The notes below the pieces were generated by a model. It did no database searches. It saw only the letters and a program-made list of their open reading frames with translations, and had not been told where the DNA came from. A stretch of DNA of 64,000 nucleotides, from positions 1 to 64,000 of the forward strand of contig DATGLG010000033.1 of assembly GCA_035294245.1 (NCBI GenBank), read 5' to 3'. Below, in pieces: positions 52,705 through 60,787 of the stretch; the first letter of the stretch is position 1, and every line of letters starts with the position of its first letter. This DNA is from DATGLG01 sp035294245. Lineage in GTDB: Bacteria; Pseudomonadota; Alphaproteobacteria; JACZXZ01. A program made the position numbers and the translations under genes.

Positions 52705-53280
52705 GGGGCCTCGGATCAGGCGGGCTCGAATCGTGCCTTCCAACCCATTGAGATCGGCAAGGATGCCCTTCCTATCGTCTAAAGCCGTATCGGCATCGAT
52801 CACCACGTAGCCGATCGCTCTATCCGTCTGGAGGTATTGAGACGCGATATTCTGGCCCTAATGGGAAAACACTTCATCGACACGCTGGAGGATTCCCGGC
52901 TCATCACGATGGATGTAGCGGTAGCCCGTTGCCGTCGGCCGCGTGGGCAGCTGGACCTGAGGAAAGTTCACGGCCCCGTCGTATCCGCATTGATGTAGTC
53001 GATCAACTTACGGACGACTTCAACGCCGATACGCTCCTGCACCTCTGAAGTCGATCCGTCGATATGGGGCGTTAAGATGACGTTGCCGATGCCTTGGGGT
53101 GGATAGCTTTCTAAGAGCCTCTCGGCACGTCCCCCGTCGTGGTCGAGTCCATGGCCATGATTCGCGCTACCGCCCGCCTTACGAGGCGGATCGCTATCTC
53201 GTACCCGAGATCCGCGCCGCCAGGGCGCCCGTTGCGAAGGCGTCTTCAATCGTCCCGCGACCTTGGCGCGCTGTGGTCTT
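52699..53280 (-). pseudogene. serA: remnant of D-3-phosphoglycerate dehydrogenase (3' part)
   Basis: Read on the minus strand, GNVILTPHIDGSTSEVQERI and VEVVRKLIDYIN at about 53100-52985 match the end of the SerA catalytic domain. The C-terminal ACT domain follows (GYRYIHRDEPGILQRVDEVF, then after an in-frame TAG near 52860 NIASQYLQTDRAIGYVVIDA) to a stop at 52699. Upstream of 53110 the phase is broken by further frameshifts and stops. It is clearly dead. Its 3' end touches the truncated oxidase remnant, marking an old rearrangement junction at about 52700. Confidence 0.8.
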
Positions 53281-53300
53281 GACGTTGACGCGATTTTTAT

Positions 53301-53320
53301 GTAAGTAACTTATTACTTAC
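53301..53320. promoter_or_regulatory. TetR-type operator before molybdenum hydroxylase
   Basis: GTAAGTAA-CTTA-TTACTTAC is a perfect 8-4-8 palindrome, 21 bases before the hydroxylase ATG, beside a TATATT -10-like box at 53321-53326. TTGACG at 53285 may contribute a -35. A close copy lies at 60034-60053. The TetR protein at 56379 is the likely binder. Confidence 0.65.
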
Positions 53321-53340
53321 TATATTCAAGGCGGGCTACC

Positions 53341-56142
53341 ATGACCACAGAGCAGCTGAACCTTCAGATCAACGGTAAAACACATGAGCTGGAAACGCCT
53401 GTTGGGCGTACGCTCCTCACCGTTCTGCGAGAAGATCTGGACCTCACCGGCGCGAAGAAGGCTTGCGATAATGGCGAGTGTGGTAGCTGCATTGTCCTCC
53501 TTGGCAATAAGCCGGCGAAGTCCTGCCTGCTCGCAGCAAGGCGAGCGCAGGGAAAACCGATCGTCACAATCGAAGGGGTCGCATCCCAGTCCTTGTATTC
53601 GACCAGCGGTGCCGGAGCTGCCGGGAACACTCTTCATCCGCTTCAACGGGCCTTTCTGGAGCTTGGCGCAACGCAATGTGGGTTCTGTATCCCAGGTATG
53701 ATCATGAAGGCCAATGCCCTTCTGATCGGCAACAACAACCCCACACGCGACGAGGTGGTGAAAAGCCTATCTGGAAATTTGTGTCGCTGCACAGGGTACA
53801 TGAAGATCATCGAGGCAGTCCTGAAGGCTGCCGAGATGATACGAGGGAATTCCGCACCCGAACCTGTCGAGTCCGGCGGTCCTGTCGTAGGGCAAAGCGT
53901 TCCACGCCTGGACAGTCCTCACACTGTCAATGGCGCAGCAAAGTATGCCGCAGATCTCAAGATGGACGGTATGCTGCACGCCAAGCTGCTGCGTAGCCCC
54001 CACCATCACGCGCGCATTCTCTCGGTCGATACTGCCGAAGCCGCTGCGATGCCGGGTGTCTGCGGGGTCATTACTGCGGCTGACATCCCCGGTACGCCGT
54101 ATCTGCCCAACTGCCAGCCTCAGGTATTTGTCTTTCCACGTGACAAGGTTCGCTTCCGTGGTGAAGCCGTGGCTGCAGTGGCGGCCGTCTCTGAGGAGAT
54201 CGCGGAGAAGGCACTCGAAAAAATCAACGTTCAATATGAGCTCTTGCCGTCGATTCTTGACGCTGATGACGCGATGGATCCCAGCGCGCCTCTGCTCTTC
54301 GACGGCGAGCCAAATGTATCAGCGACGAAGGAAATTGTATTTGGCGATATCGAGAAAGGATTTTCTCAGGCGGACGTGATCGTCGAAAACACCTATAGCG
54401 TTCCGGTGCGTGAGCACGCCGCTATGGAACCGGAGGCTGCCCTTGCGTACAAAGACGACGACGGCCGGATTGTCATCAAGACGCCGCTTTACCATCCCTT
54501 TGTCCAAGGACAGGAATCGATTGCTGCCAACTTGGCAGTGCCGAGAGATCGAGTGCGCATAATCTGCCCGGCGATGGGAGGCAACTTTGGCACGCGCGGC
54601 GATACACTTGCGGCCGTCGTCGTCGCGCTCTTGGCAATCAAGACCGATAAGCCCGTCAAAATCGTGTTCGGCCGCGCGGAGTCGCTGCTTGGCTCGTGCA
54701 AGGCGCCGTGGGTCAAAATGAAATACAGGACCGGTGCGACAAAGGATGGCCGTCTCGTGGCGTTGGATGTCGATATCCTTCATGGCGCTGGCTCGTGGGC
54801 ACCTCATTTAATTCCCGCGACCACGCAAGGTGCGGAACTCTGCTATTATGAAACGTTGGGAGCGCTTCTGTCTCATGTCACGGGACCATACGAGATTCCT
54901 CACGTGCGGGCACGCGCGCGCGACGTGCTTACAAATGCACCGCGATTTGTGCCACTTCGCGGCACAAATGGGAATTATTTGCCGCTCGCTTACGAATCGC
55001 AGATCGACGTGTTGGCGGAAAAGCTGGGGATCGATCCTTTGGAATTCCGGCTCCGTAACACGGTGGACGTCGGCTCCATGACCCATATTGGTCAGGTTCT
55101 GAGTGATAGTGTCGGCATGCGGGCGGAGCTCGAAGCGCTCCGTCCTCACTACGCTGAGGCGAAACAGCGGCTGCAGCTCAAACAGTCGGATGGGCAAAGG
55201 GGATGGAGAGCAGGCATAGGTATTGCGTGTGGATGGCGCAACATTGGATATGTAAATACGACGATATCGGCGGCCGCTGAGCTTCTGCCTGATGGACGAG
55301 TCAGAATCCTTGCGGGTACCGTAGAGCAAGGCCAAGGTCCGACGACCCAGTTTGCCCAAATCGCTGCCGATGCTATAGGCCTTCCCATGGAGATGCTGGT
55401 TATCGGCATTGGCGACACGCTTTCAGCTCCTTATCCGGTGCCAACATTCAGCTCCATCACCACCGTGGGCACCGGTAAAGCCGTGCAGACTGCATGTGAG
55501 AACCTCAAGCGTGCGATCATCGATGTGGCGTCTGAGATATTCCATGTCGATCACGCGCAGATCTCCATAGATATGGGATCCGTATTTTGTGCTTCGGCTC
55601 TGCACAGGAGATTGTCACTTGCCCAAATTGCGAGACACGTTGAGGAACGCGGCGGCCCGCTGAAGTGCGAGGGACACGTTCAATGGCAAGGCGAGGCGCC
55701 GAATATTCTCTATGGATACAATGCGGGTCTCGTGGAGCTCGAGGTCAACGAACAAACCGGCCAGGTCCGCCTCGAGCACATTGTCAACGTCTGCGACCCG
55801 GGGACGATCGTGAATCCTCTCGCATTAGAAGGGCAGGTAGATGGAGGTATAGGGTTTGGCATCGGCTTCGCTCTAAAGGAGGAGTTCCATCCGGAGAAGC
55901 CGGCAACGTTTGAGGCATATGGTCTTCCGACGACTAGGGACATTCCCGGAAAGGTTACGCGCCTCTTCGTCGGTGGACGCTGCGAACGGGGACCGTTCGG
56001 AGCGAAATCCGCCGGCGAAATGCCCGGGATTTCGCCAATTCCAGCGATCATTAACGGCATCGCGAATGCGACCGGCGTTCGGGTCCGCGATATTCCTGCA
56101 ACCCCGGATCGGGTCCGCGCAGCCCTTGCTTCCGGCAGGTAG
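53341..56142 (+). CDS. molybdenum hydroxylase, fused iron-sulfur and molybdopterin subunits
   Basis: A 933-residue xanthine-oxidase-family protein in which a CoxS-type two-cluster iron-sulfur domain is fused directly to a CoxL-type molybdopterin domain. The first [2Fe-2S] cysteines are Cys42, Cys47, Cys50 and Cys62; the second are Cys113, Cys116, Cys148 and Cys150. The large domain begins at about residue 185 (SVPRLDSPHTVNGAAKYAAD) and ends with the KSAGEMP block holding the active-site Glu. There is no FAD domain or gene, an arrangement known from Desulfovibrio aldehyde oxidoreductase. It probably hydroxylates an N-heterocycle or oxidises an aldehyde, passing electrons to an unknown acceptor. 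A TetR-type operator lies at its promoter. Confidence 0.88.
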   Translation: MTTEQLNLQINGKTHELETPVGRTLLTVLREDLDLTGAKKACDNGECGSCIVLLGNKPAKSCLLAARRAQGKPIVTIEGVASQSLYSTSGAGAAGNTLHPLQRAFLELGATQCGFCIPGMIMKANALLIGNNNPTRDEVVKSLSGNLCRCTGYMKIIEAVLKAAEMIRGNSAPEPVESGGPVVGQSVPRLDSPHTVNGAAKYAADLKMDGMLHAKLLRSPHHHARILSVDTAEAAAMPGVCGVITAADIPGTPYLPNCQPQVFVFPRDKVRFRGEAVAAVAAVSEEIAEKALEKINVQYELLPSILDADDAMDPSAPLLFDGEPNVSATKEIVFGDIEKGFSQADVIVENTYSVPVREHAAMEPEAALAYKDDDGRIVIKTPLYHPFVQGQESIAANLAVPRDRVRIICPAMGGNFGTRGDTLAAVVVALLAIKTDKPVKIVFGRAESLLGSCKAPWVKMKYRTGATKDGRLVALDVDILHGAGSWAPHLIPATTQGAELCYYETLGALLSHVTGPYEIPHVRARARDVLTNAPRFVPLRGTNGNYLPLAYESQIDVLAEKLGIDPLEFRLRNTVDVGSMTHIGQVLSDSVGMRAELEALRPHYAEAKQRLQLKQSDGQRGWRAGIGIACGWRNIGYVNTTISAAAELLPDGRVRILAGTVEQGQGPTTQFAQIAADAIGLPMEMLVIGIGDTLSAPYPVPTFSSITTVGTGKAVQTACENLKRAIIDVASEIFHVDHAQISIDMGSVFCASALHRRLSLAQIARHVEERGGPLKCEGHVQWQGEAPNILYGYNAGLVELEVNEQTGQVRLEHIVNVCDPGTIVNPLALEGQVDGGIGFGIGFALKEEFHPEKPATFEAYGLPTTRDIPGKVTRLFVGGRCERGPFGAKSAGEMPGISPIPAIINGIANATGVRVRDIPATPDRVRAALASGR

Positions 56143-56152
56143 ATCTTATTGA

Positions 56153-56184
56153 CAGCGCGTATCTATCGGCCTATCGGCGCGCTG
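56153..56184 (+). terminator. hairpin after molybdenum hydroxylase gene
   Basis: CAGCGCG and CGCGCTG form a perfect seven-base stem around an 18-base loop, ten bases after the stop codon. No T-run follows. The remaining gap to 56378 contains the tetR promoter, with a loose dyad TTAAC...GTTAA around GCGCGC at 56306-56326. Confidence 0.35.
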
Positions 56185-56378
56185 GGTCTCAAATCCCTCA
56201 CTGAGAGGAAGGCGGCATTGTGGTTGACTTGAGCTTGCGCCTCGGCCAGCACAAGATCTGCCATGCGTCAAGAGACGACCATCGCGTTCGTCATCGGCGG
56301 GGGTGTTAACTTGCGCGCTATGTTAATATATGGTGGTTTCAAGAGCATCCATAATTCCAGCCGAATATAAAGACCCGC

Positions 56379-57113
56379 ATGCATAATAAGCGAAGGTCAC
56401 CTTCCGTACCGATCGAACCCTCTCGCGCTAGGCGCGATGCGGTCGCGACTCGGGAAAAGATCATGCACGCGGCAATGTCCGAATTCTGTCGCAAAGGATA
56501 CGACGGGGCACGTACGGCTGTTATCGCGCGGCGTGCAAGCTGCAACATCCGTATGATCTATCATTATTATGGGAGCAAGGAGGGTTTGTACCTCGCTGCA
56601 TTGGAGCGGGTCTATGCGCAGATCCGCACCGAGGAGGCTCAACTAGATCTCCAGCGCATGAGTCCCATAGAAGGTATATCCGCCTTGGTTGAATTCACGT
56701 TTGATCATATGGCAGCCCACGAAGAATTTGTGCGTCTTGCCACGATAGAAAACATCCAGCATGGCCGCTATCTAAAAAAGTCCAAGGCCGTTCCTCAGCA
56801 GACGCAGCCGCTGATCAAATCGATATCCGGACTCCTGCATCGAGGCCAGTTGCAGGGCGTGTTTCGCCCGAATGTCGATCCGGTTCAACTTTATGTCTCG
56901 ATACTTGCACTAAGCCTTACCCACCTCTCGAATAGGTACACGCTCTCAATAACCTACCAGCAAGACATGGGGAACCCTGGCTGGCTTGCAAAAAGACGTG
57001 AACATGTCAGGCAGCTGGTTTTATCGTATTTACAAGCCGACGCGGCCGGTCCTAAATCGGCTGCCAGCGTGCAAGCTCCGATGATGCTCCAAAGGAGCGC
57101 AGTACGCGGTTGA
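56379..57113 (+). CDS. TetR-family regulator
   Basis: A 244-residue TetR-type protein. The N-terminal helix-turn-helix domain covers about residues 20-75 (KIMHAAMSEFCRKGYDGART, then NIRMIYHYYGSKEGLYLAALE), followed by a helical ligand domain. It lies between the molybdenum hydroxylase and the ABC importer that carry the paired 20-bp palindromes and is the best candidate to bind them. A long basic tail precedes the DNA-binding domain. The ligand is unknown, perhaps the hydroxylase substrate. Confidence 0.86.
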   Translation: MHNKRRSPSVPIEPSRARRDAVATREKIMHAAMSEFCRKGYDGARTAVIARRASCNIRMIYHYYGSKEGLYLAALERVYAQIRTEEAQLDLQRMSPIEGISALVEFTFDHMAAHEEFVRLATIENIQHGRYLKKSKAVPQQTQPLIKSISGLLHRGQLQGVFRPNVDPVQLYVSILALSLTHLSNRYTLSITYQQDMGNPGWLAKRREHVRQLVLSYLQADAAGPKSAASVQAPMMLQRSAVRG

Positions 57114-57256
57114 TGACAGAGCAGTTTAGCTTCCCTGACATTGCTCAGGAATTCCACGCGCAGCCAATCAGATTGAAGAGGGCATCTGCCTCATGGTGAT
57201 GCCTGCGACAACCAAAACCTTCAGTCCGCGTTCTAGGGCGCTACCAATACGAATGG

Positions 57257-58264
57257 TCAGCCCTTTGGGAGAAACTCGTTCGTATAGAAGTCTGTTGGCT
57301 TGGCGCCAGCCTTTATGAGGCCGGCGTGAATAAGTAGCTCCGTCGCGGCGGCCCAATCCTTTTCGGACTGCCAGCCGATAGGTTTCCCCCGGGTATTCGG
57401 TGTGTCGAAATATTTCAGATATCCTAATGCCTGTCCCTTGAGAATAGCGGGATCCAAGTTGGCATTCGGGCGATCCTTGATGATGGCCTGCACGGCTTCG
57501 TCGACGTGCCCATCACGAATGTATTCCCAAGCGTGTATGGTGGTGGCCACGACCTTCTTTACGATATCGGGGTGAGAGGCGATGAACTGATCGCTCGAAA
57601 CCAGCCCAAGAGCGGGAAGATCGATCCCATAGTCGGCAGCGTCGATGGCGCGTGACGGCCGAGTCTTCTCGAGTACCGGCAAGGCGAACGGGGCAAGCGT
57701 CAGGACCCCGTCTACTTGGCCTCTGCTATAGACGGAATACATCGCGTTGACGTCGGTATAGACAATGTTCACGTCGCTCTTTGTAAGGCCGGCGTTCTTG
57801 AGGAATGTATCGATGAGGGGCACCCACGGACTTGCGGGAAAAACCACAAGCCGCTTTCCCTTCAAATCTCGAGCCGTTTTGATTGGCGAGTTCACAGGAA
57901 CGAGGACGGCCAAATCGCTTCGCCGCGCAAAGCAGGCGACACTTTTCACCTCCATGCCAGCTTCCCGTGCCTCGGGCACCGCACTGACGCTCAACTGCCC
58001 GATATCGATCTTGCCGCCTCCCACCAACTGGATGGTGTCAAGGCTGCCCTTGCCGTCCTGCAGATCGACGTCGAGACCTGCGCTCTTGAACCATCCCTTG
58101 ACCAGCGCAAGATGCAGCGCCGCGTGTGTTCCTGCCGGCGTAAAGTCCGTGCGAATCGTGACCTTTTGCAATGCCTGGGCGAAGGCGGTCGTCGAAATCA
58201 GCGCCAACCCAAGCACGCCAAGCGAGCAAATCAGCGTTCTCCTGATTGTCGTCGTAATAGCCAT
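57257..58264 (-). CDS. ABC substrate-binding protein, NMT1/TauA type
   Basis: A 335-residue binding protein with a Sec signal peptide (IRRTLICSLGVLGLALISTTAFAQA) and the family start VTIRTDFTPAGTHAALHLALVKGWF, GLDVDLQDGKGS. It is the last gene of the ATPase-permease-binding protein operon read leftwards from 59954. The convergent tetR ends 143 bases away; that gap holds only a weak GGCATC/GATGCC hairpin at 57181-57203. Confidence 0.86.
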   Translation of the reverse strand: MAITTTIRRTLICSLGVLGLALISTTAFAQALQKVTIRTDFTPAGTHAALHLALVKGWFKSAGLDVDLQDGKGSLDTIQLVGGGKIDIGQLSVSAVPEAREAGMEVKSVACFARRSDLAVLVPVNSPIKTARDLKGKRLVVFPASPWVPLIDTFLKNAGLTKSDVNIVYTDVNAMYSVYSRGQVDGVLTLAPFALPVLEKTRPSRAIDAADYGIDLPALGLVSSDQFIASHPDIVKKVVATTIHAWEYIRDGHVDEAVQAIIKDRPNANLDPAILKGQALGYLKYFDTPNTRGKPIGWQSEKDWAAATELLIHAGLIKAGAKPTDFYTNEFLPKG

Positions 58265-58323
58265 GTTGTCGCCTCCCTGTAATGGCGAGCGCCTGCGGCC
58301 ATTCAGGCCATCTTAGAATGACG

Positions 58324-59127
58324 TTATCGACTGGGCGCGCTGGCGTGCCCTCCGCGCTGCGAGACGTGCCAGGGCACGCAGATCCGTTCAACGAGATCGA
58401 CCACGTAAAAAAGTAGCGTTCCCAATACCCCGAGAATAACAATTGCGGCGAACATCCGCGGTGTCTGGAACATACCCTGTGCCAGCAGGATCACGTGGCC
58501 GAGGCCTGTTTCGCCTGCGACGAACTCCCCTACGATCGCGCCGACCAGTGAAAGAGAGATCGCGACCTTCATACCCGCAAAGATGCTGGGCAACGCGCTC
58601 GGTAAGCGTATCTTGAGGAGAATTTGGAGATGGGATGCCCGGGCTGTGCGAGCGAGGTTGAGTAGATCAGGATCCGACGAGCGCAACCCCAACACAGCAT
58701 CTATCACGATCGCGAAAATAGCGATTGTTAACGCGATTGCGATTTTTGGCTCGGCGCCAGTGCCCATCCAGACCACAAACACTGGCGCAAGCGCAACTTT
58801 CGGCAAGCTATTTAGTGTAACGAGCATTGTGTAGAGGGTACGCTCGAGAAAAGTTGAGTATGTTATGGCGACTGCGAGCGCTAGCCCTATCGCGAGCGCA
58901 AGGCCGAACCCCGCCATTGTCGTTAATAGAGTGAACCCCGTTTGCTGTAGGAGGTAGGAGGGCGAGCGCAGAATCTCAACGCCGATAGCGCTTGGCGACG
59001 GGAGGAACCACGTCGGTGGATGAAAGATCCTGCATCCGATCTCCCAAAGAGCGATCAATCCAGCCAAGATCAGCAATATCGAAACAGTTCGATCCAAACG
59101 CCGCCATAAGTTGCGCATCGCGCTCAC
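58324..59127 (-). CDS. ABC permease, nitrate/taurine type
   Basis: A 267-residue BPD_transp_1 permease with six helices and the coupling block LNLARTARASHLQILLKIRLPSALPS. Its ATG at 59127 overlaps the ATPase stop by four bases. It pairs with the ATPase at 59124 and the binding protein at 57257. Confidence 0.87.
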   Translation of the reverse strand: MSAMRNLWRRLDRTVSILLILAGLIALWEIGCRIFHPPTWFLPSPSAIGVEILRSPSYLLQQTGFTLLTTMAGFGLALAIGLALAVAITYSTFLERTLYTMLVTLNSLPKVALAPVFVVWMGTGAEPKIAIALTIAIFAIVIDAVLGLRSSDPDLLNLARTARASHLQILLKIRLPSALPSIFAGMKVAISLSLVGAIVGEFVAGETGLGHVILLAQGMFQTPRMFAAIVILGVLGTLLFYVVDLVERICVPWHVSQRGGHASAPSR

Positions 59128-59954
59128 TCGTCTTTCAAGATCCCAAGCGACATGAACAGCTTTCTAACCCTGCTCACATAAGCGCCGAACGTTGACGTTT
59201 CTCTTATGGAGAGATGGCGAGGGCGCGGCAAATCAATATCGATTGTCTCAATGACGCGACCAGGATTGCGGGACATCATCACGACACGGTCGGACAAGAA
59301 TACGGCTTCCGCGATTCCATGCGTGATGAACAGCACGGTTTTCCGCGAGTTGAGCCATATGCGCTGGAGCTCAACATTGAGCTGGTCTCGCGTCATGGCG
59401 TCGAGCGCTCCGAACGGCTCATCCATGAGGAGAAACTCGGGATCGTCAACCAGTGCTCGACAGATGGCGGCGCGCTGACGCATGCCTCCCGAAAGCTCCC
59501 ATGGATAGCGATGCAGGGATTCGCTGAGGCCAAAGAGGTCGAGTAACTCGCGTGCGCGATTTTCGCTCATACGACGATCGCGTCGACGGAACTCACTAAC
59601 GAGCAACACATTATCGAGAACATTGCGCCAATCAGCGAGAACATCACGCTGAAAGACCATGCCAAGATTCTTAGGCGGCCCTTCAATAATCTGGTCTTGG
59701 ATGCGGATTACCCCGGTTGTGACTTTCTCCAGCCCGGCAACGCATTTTACCAGCGTACTTTTTCCACAGCCGGAGGGGCCGACGATGCTTACGAATTCTC
59801 CCTGCCGGAGACACAGATTAATATCCTCTAATGCCACAAGCTTACCAGCACCAACGCCATAGGCCTTCCCAACGCCGGCGATCTCGACATAGACCGATGC
59901 AGGTGATGCCAATGGAGGGACAATTACATTGCTTTGCGGCGACGTTTTTCTCAT
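59124..59954 (-). CDS. ABC importer ATPase, nitrate/taurine type
   Basis: A 276-residue ABC ATPase with Walker A GPSGCGKST, Q-loop FQRDVLADW, signature LSGGMRQR, Walker B LLMDEPFGALD and switch His in ITHG. It is the first gene of its operon. A TetR-type operator copy lies 80-100 bases before its start, tying the importer to the molybdenum hydroxylase regulon. Confidence 0.88.
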   Translation of the reverse strand: MRKTSPQSNVIVPPLASPASVYVEIAGVGKAYGVGAGKLVALEDINLCLRQGEFVSIVGPSGCGKSTLVKCVAGLEKVTTGVIRIQDQIIEGPPKNLGMVFQRDVLADWRNVLDNVLLVSEFRRRDRRMSENRARELLDLFGLSESLHRYPWELSGGMRQRAAICRALVDDPEFLLMDEPFGALDAMTRDQLNVELQRIWLNSRKTVLFITHGIAEAVFLSDRVVMMSRNPGRVIETIDIDLPRPRHLSIRETSTFGAYVSRVRKLFMSLGILKDE

Positions 59955-60033
59955 TAGCGATGAGCACCGTTGTTAGGATACGAGAAGAGTAGCCTTGGCA
60001 CAGAAATCATATCCATCCCGCAACCGGCATTTA

Positions 60034-60053
60034 ATAAGCAAGCACTTACTTAC
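60034..60053. promoter_or_regulatory. second TetR-type operator, before ABC importer
   Basis: ATAAGCAA-GCAC-TTACTTAC shares the perfect TTACTTAC arm of the palindrome at 53301, and its other arm differs at two of eight positions, with the same four-base spacer length. It lies in the 167-base gap between the DUF3726-like gene and the ABC ATPase gene, at the promoter position for the latter. Confidence 0.6.
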
Positions 60054-60121
60054 AATCTATCACCGGGCTGTGAACGAGGCAATCGCTTGTGGTGCAGATG
60101 CGTGCTTTTTCGAGCTCCGGA

Positions 60122-60787
60122 TTAATCGTCGTCACGCACGCCGGCGCCAGCACCTTTAATACGCGACGTTATCGATGCCGGAACATAAGTCCGGAGTGCG
60201 AGTGCCTCTAATTTATCCCATGCCCACTTTGGCGCCGTGGCACGTCCAAGGGGACGTGAGACTAAACATCCCGACGGGCGCCCCGGCATATTTCCAAATT
60301 GGACTCGAACTTCCGCCACCGGTACTCCGCATAACGCCTGTAGGGCGGTCGTTGCCCGCAAGGTGCAGCTCGGATCGATATCTATGGAGATGTCAGCAAT
60401 CCGCACGTGGGCCGACAACCTAAGAGCCTTCACGACTCCAAGCAGTGGCGGCAATAGCCAGATAGGATGTGCCACCGCGCAAAACGATTGGCAGCCTTTA
60501 GACAGGCACTCAGAAGCAGAGTCGGATAAAAATGCACCAAGGCGAACTGATGATAGAGGCGCATCCGAAGGGCAGCCCTCTAAAGAGGAGAAGGTTGCGT
60601 CCTCCTCACCTGCAAGCAGCGCAAGGAGGGACTCGGCCCACGGAATCGAATATTGCGAGAGCCAACGAGCGGACCGACCGACATCATCCGCCAGGCCCCA
60701 AGGCAGCCCGGCGCCACGGGCTGCCTTAACAGACAGCATCTCAACTTCATTGAATGAGGCGTCAATTGTGTCAGGCGGCCGTTTCAA
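60122..60787 (-). CDS. DUF3726-like protein
   Basis: A protein of about 221 residues matching the DUF3726 pattern: an N-terminal helix FNEVEMLSVKAARGAGLPWG followed by LADDVGRSARWL, and a C-terminal KLEALALRTYVPAS with a Gly-Ala-rich end. No function is known to me. TTG at 60787 is preferred because GGGAG lies upstream and conserved sequence begins soon after; the frame is open to 60895 but that overlaps the previous gene by 125 bases. It overlaps the upstream gene by 17 bases. It corresponds to the C-terminal domain of the fusion at 49860-52463. Confidence 0.72.
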   Translation of the reverse strand: MKRPPDTIDASFNEVEMLSVKAARGAGLPWGLADDVGRSARWLSQYSIPWAESLLALLAGEEDATFSSLEGCPSDAPLSSVRLGAFLSDSASECLSKGCQSFCAVAHPIWLLPPLLGVVKALRLSAHVRIADISIDIDPSCTLRATTALQALCGVPVAEVRVQFGNMPGRPSGCLVSRPLGRATAPKWAWDKLEALALRTYVPASITSRIKGAGAGVRDDD

